Below, in pieces: positions 33,365 to 42,564 of a stretch of 64,000 bases of DNA. The translations under genes were made by a program, and so were the position numbers. The notes beneath the pieces are model-generated. The model was given only the letters and a program-made list of their open reading frames with translations, was not told where the DNA came from and did no database searches. The stretch lies in NCBI GenBank assembly GCA_964437445.1, contig CAYTGR010000007.1, positions 1-64,000 of the forward strand, in the 5' to 3' direction. Every line of letters begins with the position of its first letter. Within the stretch, counting starts at the first letter, position 1. The DNA is from CAYTGR01 sp964437445. GTDB taxonomy: Bacteria > Chloroflexota > Anaerolineae > B4-G1 > SLSP01.

Positions 33365-33424
33365 CTTGATTAGCTCAAGAAAATCAACATCAAAGTCGAC
33401 CTTGGAATCTTTTCCTAAAGGTAG

Positions 33425-34525
33425 CTATAGCCATCCATGAGCCACTTCGGATTGCACGTCCACGATTCCGGCAAGCAGCTGCTCAGCTAATACACGAGAC
33501 GTCAATTGGGCCCGAAATAGCTCATATCCACCTGTGGCAATATGTTCTCGCAAGATTACATCATCCGCCAGTTCACTAATTGCTTGCGCAAGAGCTTCAG
33601 GCTTTCCCATATCCACTGTATAGACGTGTTCTCCGTGCACAAAGAGTTCGCTGGTTGCTGCGTTTTTTCCCACAATGGTCGGCTTGCGCATCGCAATGAA
33701 TTGAAAAGTCTTGGTGGAAATCACACGGGCAGCTTTCGGCACCGTGGAAAAATGTCCCCCCAGGCAAATGGAGGCGCGTGCAATGTAGGTGGGGAGTTGC
33801 TCCATTGGAATCCAACCAACCAGCTTTACATTTCTCAGATCAAGTCGCCTTAATGTCTCCCGTATTTTGCGAAAGGTCAAACCATCGCCACCAATTGTAA
33901 ATTGAATATCTTGCCGATCTTTAAGTAAAGCCGCTGCCTGGATAATGATTTCGGTGCCGTGTAATGGCAAGAACGAGCCATAGTAGAAAACTTCACAATG
34001 AGAAGAATCTCTAACCTCAGGACGTGGATAGAATAAGGATTCATCACATCCTACATATACAACTCTCAATTTTTCAGCGGGAACACCCATCTTTTGGATA
34101 AAATACTGGGCATTAGCCATTGTGTCTGTGATGACAAGGGCAGCTTGCTGGCAGCTTTGGCGATCCAACCAATACGCCAGGCGTCCGGGCAAAGATCGGG
34201 GGCGAAAGAGACCCCGATCTTCACATAATGTGTCATAGGTAGAAACATAGGCATCCAGGATAACCGGCTTGTGCGAAATCCGCGAGAGTATGAGAGCAAT
34301 GGGTTGGCCGTAGAAACCAGTCCAACAGACATCATAGTTCTGCTTGTATGTTATGAACCGCAACAAACCCGTCAAAATACGGGAAGGGATATTTCTGCCA
34401 TTTCCGGTCAATACCGTCACATCGCAAAATTTCTCCAATGCAGTCAGCAATACCCGATTCCGGATGTAACTAATTTCACGTCCGGAAATGAAGAGGACAC
34501 TACATTTTACTGGCTGCGATTCCAT
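33425..34525 (-). CDS. GT4-like glycosyltransferase, divergent
   Basis: About 366 residues with a GT-B layout: N-terminal LFISGREISYIRNRV, middle DTMANAQYFIQKMGV, donor side VFYYGSFLPLHGTEIIIQAA, TIGGDGLTFRKI and WIPMEQLPTYIARASICLGGHF. The usual E-x7-E is replaced (KTFQFIAMRKPTIVGKNAA), which places it near the CapM/WsaF-like divergent branch. ATG at 34525 was preferred over the TTG at 34540. It lies 22 bp after the heparinase-like gene. Confidence 0.82.
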   Translation of the reverse strand: MESQPVKCSVLFISGREISYIRNRVLLTALEKFCDVTVLTGNGRNIPSRILTGLLRFITYKQNYDVCWTGFYGQPIALILSRISHKPVILDAYVSTYDTLCEDRGLFRPRSLPGRLAYWLDRQSCQQAALVITDTMANAQYFIQKMGVPAEKLRVVYVGCDESLFYPRPEVRDSSHCEVFYYGSFLPLHGTEIIIQAAALLKDRQDIQFTIGGDGLTFRKIRETLRRLDLRNVKLVGWIPMEQLPTYIARASICLGGHFSTVPKAARVISTKTFQFIAMRKPTIVGKNAATSELFVHGEHVYTVDMGKPEALAQAISELADDVILREHIATGGYELFRAQLTSRVLAEQLLAGIVDVQSEVAHGWL

Positions 34526-34547
34526 GCCCACGTTATTCAATGTGATG

Positions 34548-36953
34548 CTACCGCCAAAGCAACGGAGATAGAATTACCTGCCCATTCAATTCTATCCGCA
34601 CTTTCCCTTGATCTAGCTTGACCTCTGCCCCAATGCCCTCTCCTGATAGAAACACCATTACAGTGTGTAGCCTGTTTTGTCCTGAAACCGACATGTCCAA
34701 CCCGGAGCCATTTCCGAAAGTTAAACGACTCTCATTGCTTTCTGTAGCTACTACTATCTCCGACGCTTTGTTCTCCGTCCGCAGCTGGAAACGATTATCT
34801 CCTACTCTCTCTCCATCTACCCAATGCCAGAGCAGCGCGGCATTTGCTTGGGGGGGACCTTGGGCCTCATCTGCCACCACTACCGGCCCCCCGCCGTGAT
34901 AGAAATAAATCCACCGGTCCTGCTGCCAGCCCCGCCAGCCGGTCAACCGGATATGCGCCCAATCCAGCGTTTCCCCGGTTTCAAATGCTACTACCTCAGC
35001 ATAGTAAGGTGGGTCTTGTGCCCACGGCCCGCCTACACCGGTCAGGCCATAAAGGGTCGCCGCCATTCCGGTCTTGGCAACCACCAGGCCGTTTAAATTT
35101 TCCCGTGGGATACGTTTATCCCGAAACAGACTGCGTCCTACCGGCAACCAGGAGAACGGCTGTCCATCAAGGACATCATAGGCCAGAGCACCCTCCTGAT
35201 ATAAGAGTGTAACCGTCCCAGTTCCCTTATAGCGATGCCATCCGGTAAAGCGCAAATTGACCAGGAGATAAGTGGCATCCTGGCCCCAACCATCCCGGAA
35301 AATGATTTTATCAGGTGCCAGCGGCCCCACCTGGTTGGGAAGACCGGAATCGCCGAACAGCAAACAACTCCCTTCAGTGGGTGAGTGCCCTTCCAACAAA
35401 ACCGGCTCCTCTACCCCCGGTTGGGCAAACAGGTACCCTTCTCGTTGCTCCAGTTCCGTCACCGCTCGCCCGGCCAACCAGAGGTAACGGGGATCGTGAA
35501 AGAATGTCGCCCCCAGATAAGCTATCCCGGCCATGGTCCCTTTACCAGGATGATTATACCGCAAAGAGGCTGCATCAGGCAAAGCTTGCAACAACAACCA
35601 TTCGAAAGAAAGCCGGGCCTTCTCGTCTGGAAATTCACCTGTATAGAGCGTCTGAAAATAAGCATTATAAATCCATTCGGGTTGATAGCCAATGGCATCA
35701 TCCGTCACGCGGAACCGTTGCGCCCACCCCCGTTGATTGCGGGCCAGATAGTCCCGATTGGCAGCTGAGAGCGCAGGATCGGCCAGATCACCCGTTTCAA
35801 GCATTGCCAACAAGCCAGCGCCGTTCTCCTGGTTTTCGTACGGTCCCTCCGACCATTTAGAGAAAGCCAGGCTATACATTAGATCCACCCATTCTACCGT
35901 CAAAGCCCGCCGGTTGATCGCAGCAAACCAGGCTTTGACCTGGGCTATTTCAGCCTCGGAAAAGAGGGCCGGGAAACGCTCCCGCACACGGGGGAAATAA
36001 TAGGCCCGCAGCGCGGCTTCAAACTGCACCGATTTGACGCTGTTGGCCGGGCCGGTATAGCGTCCTGCCACCACTTCCTGGAGCAGAGCTTCCCGGAACG
36101 CCTTCGCCCACCGTTGTTCGCCTGCCCCCAGCGCCAGCATTCCATACTCCGGTGGCCCTTTGTACGGATTGGCCTCCACGCGCCCTAACAGACGAACAAA
36201 CACGTCTTGGCCATCGTAGGTCTGAGAATCAGGCGCCACCTGGCCACAAAGAAAGGGACTTTCTTGGGAAATGCCCGGATAGGTTGGAACTGCGAGGGGA
36301 TAGAAGCTGTGGCGATAGGCCCACACGGTACCGTTCAGGCCACCAAAAGCCAGGAAAGCCAGGAGCCCTCCTGCCAGGCGACGCTTTAAGGGCGCCCTCC
36401 AGTGTATATAAAGGGGTACTGAGCGAACCGTAAAACGGTAAACGCCCACTAGTAACAGCCAGAATAAGGCCAGCGCCAATGCTTCCAGAGCTACAAAGAA
36501 CTCTTCATCGGCGAAGTGAGACTCTATCTGGGAAAGGGCCACCGGCAAAGCCCCGGCTATCAGGGCTAACAGCAGCCGCCAGCTCCAACGCCGGAACCAG
36601 GGCCGCGTAGCGGACAGGATGGTTTCCAGTCCCAGTAGCAGAAGATAGGCCAACCCCACCAAAGCCCAGGCGGACCAGGTCGTTGCTTTCAAGCCATAGA
36701 CCAACACCATGACCAACCCCGGCCCCAACCAGAGCAACCCCGGCCAGCTGAACAGCCCTTTTCGTAAGAGATATGGCCGGGTCAACATAGCGACAATCAG
36801 AATCCCGGTCACCCACCCCCAACGGAGTGCCAGACCATTCCAGGCAAAAGGTGCCCCCATCAGCCAACGCAGCCCTTCCAACGAGAGCGTGGGAAGAGCA
36901 CTTCCCCCCAGCCCCCAGAGCAGGATAGTTCCCCAACCCCTTCGTTCTCTCAT
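34548..36953 (-). CDS. Membrane-anchored heparinase II/III-like protein
   Basis: An 801-residue protein in two parts. Residues 1 to about 220 hold six or so hydrophobic segments. The remainder is a large outer part: a helical region (resembling an alpha/alpha toroid) and a beta-rich C-terminal part with KIIFRDGWGQDATYLLVNL and GWHRYKGTGTVTLL, which recalls the heparinase II/III domain with its conserved His. Such folds are polysaccharide lyases, yet similar proteins exist in glycan biosynthesis loci, where they may trim or epimerise uronate-containing chains. The gene has visibly higher GC than its AT-rich downstream neighbours. It is coupled to the preceding gene by ATGA overlap at 36950-36953. 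Confidence 0.65.
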   Translation of the reverse strand: MRERRGWGTILLWGLGGSALPTLSLEGLRWLMGAPFAWNGLALRWGWVTGILIVAMLTRPYLLRKGLFSWPGLLWLGPGLVMVLVYGLKATTWSAWALVGLAYLLLLGLETILSATRPWFRRWSWRLLLALIAGALPVALSQIESHFADEEFFVALEALALALFWLLLVGVYRFTVRSVPLYIHWRAPLKRRLAGGLLAFLAFGGLNGTVWAYRHSFYPLAVPTYPGISQESPFLCGQVAPDSQTYDGQDVFVRLLGRVEANPYKGPPEYGMLALGAGEQRWAKAFREALLQEVVAGRYTGPANSVKSVQFEAALRAYYFPRVRERFPALFSEAEIAQVKAWFAAINRRALTVEWVDLMYSLAFSKWSEGPYENQENGAGLLAMLETGDLADPALSAANRDYLARNQRGWAQRFRVTDDAIGYQPEWIYNAYFQTLYTGEFPDEKARLSFEWLLLQALPDAASLRYNHPGKGTMAGIAYLGATFFHDPRYLWLAGRAVTELEQREGYLFAQPGVEEPVLLEGHSPTEGSCLLFGDSGLPNQVGPLAPDKIIFRDGWGQDATYLLVNLRFTGWHRYKGTGTVTLLYQEGALAYDVLDGQPFSWLPVGRSLFRDKRIPRENLNGLVVAKTGMAATLYGLTGVGGPWAQDPPYYAEVVAFETGETLDWAHIRLTGWRGWQQDRWIYFYHGGGPVVVADEAQGPPQANAALLWHWVDGERVGDNRFQLRTENKASEIVVATESNESRLTFGNGSGLDMSVSGQNRLHTVMVFLSGEGIGAEVKLDQGKVRIELNGQVILSPLLWR

Positions 36954-39418
36954 GGTGCAAATTTCTCACAGGCCTGAGGGGTGAGAGCGAAAATCCACAC
37001 CCGATCTTCATGGTACACCGGTTGGAAAAAGGCTGAGCCGGTCAGATCGGCAGTGGCAAAGAGTTGTACCGCCCCAGCTCCTACTTTTCCTACCCCTTGT
37101 CCTATATAGACATGGGTGATAGAGAGCTCGCAGAGTCGCTGGATCCCGGCCGGTGACGAGGGACTATGTGCCTCCAAATGAGCGACCAGGTCCACTACCT
37201 GCTGGGAATACCCTGCTTCAACGGGGACTTCGTTCAACAAAGCATATTGGGGTGGCATCGTATTCTCCCGCCGGGTCAGGAGCGGGATCCACCAGCCGGC
37301 ATCAGAGCCCACCACCGAGCGCCCCTCGTAAATGCGGAAACCTTCTACCAGGAACCGCGCATCAGCAGGGATATGCTCTTGAATCCAGGCCATCGCGCGC
37401 ATATCAGGGCGGGTCACCATAATATAATCTGAATTCACAGTCCGGACCAGCCCACGCGCTGACCAGAGCGCCAGGATCAAACATACGATGGCAGCGACTC
37501 TGTGCCCTAACCAGTCAGCAGCCGCCCCGGTCAGCCAACCTGTGGCCAACCCTACCGGGATATAAAGGGCAATTAAGATAGCGAAATTCTGTATCATATT
37601 GGCGCCTGGGAAACCTATCAGCCATCCCAGCACCCAAAGGGCCAACAGCAGGGTCCACAATCCCACAATGCTGATTAGCCAACGGCGACGGAGGAGGGCC
37701 AGACCTAACCCCAACCCGGCGCTGCCCAATAAGGGCCAGGGGACAAAGGTAGTAATCTGCTTCCAAACCTGGTAATCGGCCACTACACGCGCTAAAGGTG
37801 ATTGATATGAAACGCCAGCCGATACTGCCGTGGCCAGCTTTCCTCCCATCACATAGGAACTCCAGGGCAGGACCAGGCCAATCCCTACCAGAGCAACCAA
37901 TGCCAGCCGCGCCAGGCCCACCAACCAGGGACGAAGCGCCTTACCCCAGTGTAGCCCACCCCAAACAACCAGCCAGACTGCTACAAAAGGAGCATAATAC
38001 AGTGGCATCCGGTAATAACAGAGCGTCATGCCGGCCAGAGTAAGACCGGCCAGCCCTGCCCTTCTTTTGATCCCGGTACGTTGCTCTGCTACATCCCAGA
38101 GCAGCCAGAGCGCTACCGGCAAAATGGCCTGGCCTGCCAGTTGAGCATAGCGTCCCCAATTCACATAGAAGGCCGGCATAGGGGAAGCCAAGCCGGCGGC
38201 CAGCACAGCGCCAACGCCAGCCCAGCGGCGGCCCTCAGCTAATCGCGTTGCCAGCGGATAGATCGCTAAAACAGCCAGCCCATTCACCAATTGCCCGGCC
38301 AGAAGCGTGGCCTTGGCCGTAGCTATCCCGGTACTCCAGGACAGGAGCGCTACGAGGGTAGGAAACCCATAATGCACCGTCAGTCCCTGGTAAGGCGTAT
38401 ACGGCTCCCACGAATCAAACAGCCCGCCATGATCCACCAACAGCTGGGCAATGACCGCGTGTTGATAGGAATCTCCCCATAGCGGCGCATCCAGCGTCCG
38501 CACTACCAGGAGCCGCACCCCGAAAACCAGGGCCAGGATAACCACCAGGGTCAAATCAGGCCAGAAAGCATCGGAACGGGACCAGCGCCGGATAGCATCC
38601 CAACCCTGCCGGGGACGCCATTGCCGGTAACGCCAGGCTAACGCCAGCAGCCCGCCAACAGCCGGCAACCAGGCATAGAGTGCCCCCAGATGGAGACCTA
38701 CCAGATCGGTCCACAACAAGAGCAGTGGATAAAGAGCCAGACTGAGACCGGCAGCCAATCCCATGCGCACCGGCCAGGGAAGCGGTTCGCCAGACCATAA
38801 CCAGGCCAACAGCGCATAGCCGGGCACCAGATAGAGTAAAGCCGCTACCAGCAATAAGCCCGCCCCTTGCAAAACAGCCCACCCCAGTTCCAATGCCATG
38901 CCGGTCGGGGCGTAAGTCAGCCGAAACGCCAGTTGCGCGTCCAGTGGCTCATGATTCTGATAAGCAGCGCCATCTATGTAAGCATCACCCGCCGCAGTGC
39001 CTACCAGAACTGTCCCCGTTCCTTCCAATTCTAAAAAGACATACCGGTAAACGCCGTGTGAGCGGTTATCCTGAGGAAAAGAAAAGCGGTAAAAGCCAGG
39101 GGCGGTCACTTGTTCCAGGGAAAGGGTGGCCTGGGCCAGGTCCATGGAAGCGGGGGCCTCAGCTCGCAGATGCGCCCGGAGCGTACCACTGCTACCCGGT
39201 TGCGGCTCCAACCAGAATTCCACCCCATTTATCCCCCCATGCCGGGCCACGAAGGTCTGCCCGACGGTTTGCCCGGCGGTCAGGAGCACGGGGGCCAGCT
39301 CCCGGTTGATGGCAGTCTGGTCTTTATCCACCAGGCTTTGGCAACTGGTCAGGATCAGGCAGAGCAGGCTCAGCAGCAGGCCTCCCAGAAGGCGGCCAGG
39401 GGTTAAGCTTCGGTGCAT
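36950..39418 (-). CDS. GT-C-like membrane protein with lipoprotein-type signal and outer beta-domain
   Basis: An 822-residue protein. It begins with a lipoprotein-like signal (LLLSLLCLILTSCQ), then a predicted beta-sandwich of about 140 residues (TVGQTFVARHGGINGVEFWL, GFYRFSF) of carbohydrate-binding style, then about 12 membrane segments of GT-C type with an acidic loop DAPLWGDSYQHAV and a soluble C-terminal tail. The arrangement suggests a lipid-linked sugar transferase whose acceptor glycan is held by the outer domain. It is 2 bp after the DPM-type GT2 gene, an apparent functional pair, since GT-C enzymes use the polyprenyl-phosphate sugar that such GT2s make. Confidence 0.7.
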   Translation of the reverse strand: MHRSLTPGRLLGGLLLSLLCLILTSCQSLVDKDQTAINRELAPVLLTAGQTVGQTFVARHGGINGVEFWLEPQPGSSGTLRAHLRAEAPASMDLAQATLSLEQVTAPGFYRFSFPQDNRSHGVYRYVFLELEGTGTVLVGTAAGDAYIDGAAYQNHEPLDAQLAFRLTYAPTGMALELGWAVLQGAGLLLVAALLYLVPGYALLAWLWSGEPLPWPVRMGLAAGLSLALYPLLLLWTDLVGLHLGALYAWLPAVGGLLALAWRYRQWRPRQGWDAIRRWSRSDAFWPDLTLVVILALVFGVRLLVVRTLDAPLWGDSYQHAVIAQLLVDHGGLFDSWEPYTPYQGLTVHYGFPTLVALLSWSTGIATAKATLLAGQLVNGLAVLAIYPLATRLAEGRRWAGVGAVLAAGLASPMPAFYVNWGRYAQLAGQAILPVALWLLWDVAEQRTGIKRRAGLAGLTLAGMTLCYYRMPLYYAPFVAVWLVVWGGLHWGKALRPWLVGLARLALVALVGIGLVLPWSSYVMGGKLATAVSAGVSYQSPLARVVADYQVWKQITTFVPWPLLGSAGLGLGLALLRRRWLISIVGLWTLLLALWVLGWLIGFPGANMIQNFAILIALYIPVGLATGWLTGAAADWLGHRVAAIVCLILALWSARGLVRTVNSDYIMVTRPDMRAMAWIQEHIPADARFLVEGFRIYEGRSVVGSDAGWWIPLLTRRENTMPPQYALLNEVPVEAGYSQQVVDLVAHLEAHSPSSPAGIQRLCELSITHVYIGQGVGKVGAGAVQLFATADLTGSAFFQPVYHEDRVWIFALTPQACEKFAP

Positions 39419-39420
39419 GG

Positions 39421-40380
39421 TCAGCGGCTTACGGGAGGTAGCGTGTCTAATTCCACCCGCCGGATGCGATAGAGTGCCTCTTCTATCAGCCGGCGATTGG
39501 TGGCGATGAGATCGGCCAGGACGCCCAGTACAAAGACCTGGAAGCCGATAATCACCAGAATGGCCGCCAGGATCAGGGATTGCACATGCCCCCCACTGAC
39601 CCCGACGAAATAAAAGTAGAGATACCGCACGCCCAGCAAGATTCCTCCAATAACCAGCGGGATACCGATCACCAGGAAAGTCTTGAGCGGTTCGTAGACG
39701 GTGTAAATGCGCAGGATGGTAGGGGCAGCCTGCCGTAAATAGGCCACACTCCCCTTGAACAGCCGAGAAGGGCGGGTAGGCGGATTGCTGCTGGTGGGGA
39801 CGGTTGCCAGGGCGATCTGTTTATGCCCCGCCTGGATCACCGTCTCCAACGTATAGGTGAATTTGGTCAGAATGTTGAGCTGCAACGCCGCTTCACGGCT
39901 GTAAGCACGAAAGCCGCTGGTTACATCCTCCACCTGGAGGCCGGCAAAGCTGCTCACCACAGCGCTCCCCCACTTCTGGAGCAAGCGCTTGTGGGGCGCA
40001 AAATGCTCTACGGAGGTGACACGCCGATCGCCAATCACCATATCCGCCGTGCCCTCCAGAATGGGTTGGATGAGCGCCGGGATGTCGGTGGCTGGATATT
40101 GCCCGTCGGCGTCAGTGTTGACGATAATATCGGCACCTAAGCGCAGTGCCGCATCCAGTCCCGCAGCAAAGGCCGCCGCTAATCCCTTGTGGTTAGTAAA
40201 ATGCACAATGTGCTGTACTCCATGTTGGCGCGCAATTTCGGCGGTACGATCGGTACTGCCGTCATCTATCACCAGAATCTCAATGACATCAACACCTGCT
40301 ATCTGCCGCGGCAGGGCCGCCAGAGTCGTTGGTAATGCATATTCTTCATTCCAGCACGGAATCTGGATGATCAGTTTCAT
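39421..40380 (-). CDS. Polyprenyl-phosphate glycosyltransferase (GT2, DPM1-like with two C-terminal membrane helices)
   Basis: The 319-residue protein has a GT-A domain: IQIPCWNEEYALPTTL, IDDGSTDRT, the metal-binding DAD (NTDADGQYP) and DVTSGFRAYSREAA, and then two membrane helices near residues 235-285. It should make a polyprenyl-phosphate-linked sugar, the donor for GT-C enzymes on the outside. The frame is open further upstream, but ATG at 40380 follows AGGGG at good spacing. Confidence 0.92.
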   Translation of the reverse strand: MKLIIQIPCWNEEYALPTTLAALPRQIAGVDVIEILVIDDGSTDRTAEIARQHGVQHIVHFTNHKGLAAAFAAGLDAALRLGADIIVNTDADGQYPATDIPALIQPILEGTADMVIGDRRVTSVEHFAPHKRLLQKWGSAVVSSFAGLQVEDVTSGFRAYSREAALQLNILTKFTYTLETVIQAGHKQIALATVPTSSNPPTRPSRLFKGSVAYLRQAAPTILRIYTVYEPLKTFLVIGIPLVIGGILLGVRYLYFYFVGVSGGHVQSLILAAILVIIGFQVFVLGVLADLIATNRRLIEEALYRIRRVELDTLPPVSR

Positions 40381-40433
40381 ACCCGTTCCCCTCATCAACT
40401 TTCTGCCGGTGGGCAGTATACCACAACCTCCGA

Positions 40434-41537
40434 TCATAGGGAAGTAACCGCCTGCATTCTTTCCAACAAAACCTGGGCTGTACTTTTCCAGCTAAAGTCC
40501 GCGGCGCGCCGAAGCCCTTGGGACCGTAACCGGGCACACAACCCTGGATCGGCCAACAAACTTGCCATAGCAGCAGCAATTTCTTCCACGTTGGTCGGAT
40601 CCACTGTAAGTGCCCCTTCTCCTACCACTTCCGGGAGGCTGGTGGTATTGCTGGTGATGACCGGCGTGCCGCAGGCCATAGCCTCTAAGGGGGGCAGTCC
40701 AAAGCCTTCGTAAAGTGAAGGGTACACCAGCATCGCTGCTTGACGATACAAAGTGGGCAAATCCTCGTCGGCAATGAATCCTGGCAACACCACTCCAGCA
40801 GCTTGGGCACGCTGTATCAATTCGTGGCTCTCCCATCGCTGAAGTCCACCCCAGACCAGGGTCGGCAAACCAGCTCGTGTGGAGCGTAATTTCAGATACG
40901 CTTCCAGCAGACGCGCCAGATTTTTCCGGGGATGGATATTGCCCACCGCGAGGATGTAAGGACGGGGAATGCCGTAACGCTCCAAAGTGGCCACCTCCGT
41001 GGCCAGGTCAGCATGATCTGGCAGCGGACAGAAGGAGGCGCTCATAGCATACGGTGTGACCTTCACTTTATCCGGCCTGACAGCGTAGAAACGCAGCAGC
41101 TCCTGGCGTGAAAACTCCGAGCCGGTTACCACCAAACTGGCCTGTCGGATGGCCCAACCGGTCAACCAACGCATATACCAGGCTACACTGGTAGGAAAAT
41201 ACTCAGGGTGAGCCCGAAAAGAAAGATCATGGACTACAGCAATTCCCCGACAGGGTAACACAGGGGGCAAAAAGAAATTGGCTAAGTACCAATCCGCTTT
41301 CAAACGCCGCAGCGCAATAGTCTGTTGCCACAGGAAAAAAGGAAACCGCCGATAAACACCCAGATTGATTTGGCGAAAGACAGCTGGTAATGGCAGGGGA
41401 TGCCCCCAATTGCAGGTCAGCAAACTGACCTCCAGCGCGGGGTGAAGGTCGGCCAACCCTTCCACCAGGCCCAGCACATAACTTTCGTTACCACCCCGGC
41501 GGCGACCGACTTCTGTTGCATTGATCACTAAATGCAT
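40434..41537 (-). CDS. Family 4 glycosyltransferase (mannosyltransferase-like)
   Basis: A 367-residue GT4: N terminus VINATEVGRRRGGNESYVLGLVE, GIAVVHDLSFRAHPEYFP, VVTGSEFSRQELLRFY, donor part YILAVGNIHPRKNLARLLEAY, PGFIADEDLPTLYRQA and the complete E-x7-E motif in YEGFGLPPLEAMACGTPVI. This pattern is typical of mannosyl- or rhamnosyltransferases of O-chain assembly. It is the first gene of block A, divergent from block B. Confidence 0.94.
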   Translation of the reverse strand: MHLVINATEVGRRRGGNESYVLGLVEGLADLHPALEVSLLTCNWGHPLPLPAVFRQINLGVYRRFPFFLWQQTIALRRLKADWYLANFFLPPVLPCRGIAVVHDLSFRAHPEYFPTSVAWYMRWLTGWAIRQASLVVTGSEFSRQELLRFYAVRPDKVKVTPYAMSASFCPLPDHADLATEVATLERYGIPRPYILAVGNIHPRKNLARLLEAYLKLRSTRAGLPTLVWGGLQRWESHELIQRAQAAGVVLPGFIADEDLPTLYRQAAMLVYPSLYEGFGLPPLEAMACGTPVITSNTTSLPEVVGEGALTVDPTNVEEIAAAMASLLADPGLCARLRSQGLRRAADFSWKSTAQVLLERMQAVTSL

Positions 41538-41567
41538 CGCAGAATTTCTGTGCCTTCGTTTAAGGTT

Positions 41568-41596
41568 TTGACGACCTATCTATCTTATGTTAAAAT
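41568..41596 (+). promoter_or_regulatory. Promoter of glycan block B
   Basis: TTGACG (41568-41573) and TAAAAT (41591-41596) are 17 bp apart. The transcript start near 41604 rules out the in-frame ATG at 41587 as the start of the first gene and supports the ATG at 41644. Confidence 0.65.
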
Positions 41597-41643
41597 GGCT
41601 TTCCGTCAACTCGCCATCAATGGGGCAGTGGTTGCGCATCAAT

Positions 41644-42552
41644 ATGGAATTAACCGTCATTTTGCTAAACTGGAATGCGGCTGCGGATACTATCCGCTGT
41701 CTCCAGGCCATTGGACAATGGCCACATCTTCAACCTGTCATTATTGTAGTTGACAATGCTTCTGCCGATGGCAGTGCCGAAAAAATTGCCGCCATAGCTC
41801 CTCATGTCCATCTGATTCGCAATACCGCCAATCTGGGCTTTGCGGGTGGCAATAATCGGGGCATCCAGGCCGCCCTGGCCTTGGGAAATGCCCCCATCCT
41901 CTTACTCAACAATGATGCTCAGATGGAAGAGCAGGATGTGCTCCAACTTTTAGAAACGTTGGAAGCCAACCCTCAGATTGGTTTAATTGGACCGTTGCTG
42001 TTTGACGGAGAAAACAGAGAACGATTGCTTGCCGCCGGCAGTACTGACCCGGCGCTGCACCATCAATCTCACAATCACCGCCTCCCTTCCGGTGGGCCAG
42101 TCCATCGGGTAGAATGTATTCCAGGGACAGCTCTCCTTATTCGGGCTGAAGTCTTTCGTCTTGTAGGCTTGCTGGAGGAAGCTTATTTCTTCGGCAGTGA
42201 AGTTGCTGATTTTTGTCTGTTGGCAGCCCGGCACGGTTACCAGAACGCTATTGATACCCGGGCACGGGCTTACCACACGTTAGAGCGCTCTTCCAGGTTT
42301 CGTAGTACCCTTTACCCTTATTACATTATCCGCAACCGTTTCCTGCTGATCAAACGTCTCCATCGGAATTGGAAACTGGGGCTATACGGTTTCTGGACGC
42401 TCTATAGCCTCGCTTTGGCGCTGAAAGTGCAATGGAGTGGGCAGGTTCATACCGCGCGGGCGATCCGCTTAGGCTTGCAAGATGGTTTGCTGGGACGGTT
42501 CGGCGGACAAAACGAGCGTGTCCTAGCCTGGGTGCTGGGACAGAGTCGTTGA
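41644..42552 (+). CDS. Family 2 glycosyltransferase
   Basis: A 302-residue GT2 related to WbbL: LTVILLNWNAAADTI, IVVDNASADGSAEKI, GFAGGNNRGI, metal-binding NND in LLLNNDAQMEE, and an unusual EAYFFGSEVADFCLLAARHG where the standard ED pair of the acceptor site reads SEVAD. It ends with a C-terminal helix region. First gene of block B. The start was placed by the promoter; the ribosome site is weak. Confidence 0.88.
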   Translation: MELTVILLNWNAAADTIRCLQAIGQWPHLQPVIIVVDNASADGSAEKIAAIAPHVHLIRNTANLGFAGGNNRGIQAALALGNAPILLLNNDAQMEEQDVLQLLETLEANPQIGLIGPLLFDGENRERLLAAGSTDPALHHQSHNHRLPSGGPVHRVECIPGTALLIRAEVFRLVGLLEEAYFFGSEVADFCLLAARHGYQNAIDTRARAYHTLERSSRFRSTLYPYYIIRNRFLLIKRLHRNWKLGLYGFWTLYSLALALKVQWSGQVHTARAIRLGLQDGLLGRFGGQNERVLAWVLGQSR

Positions 42553-42564
42553 TAAGGACCCACT

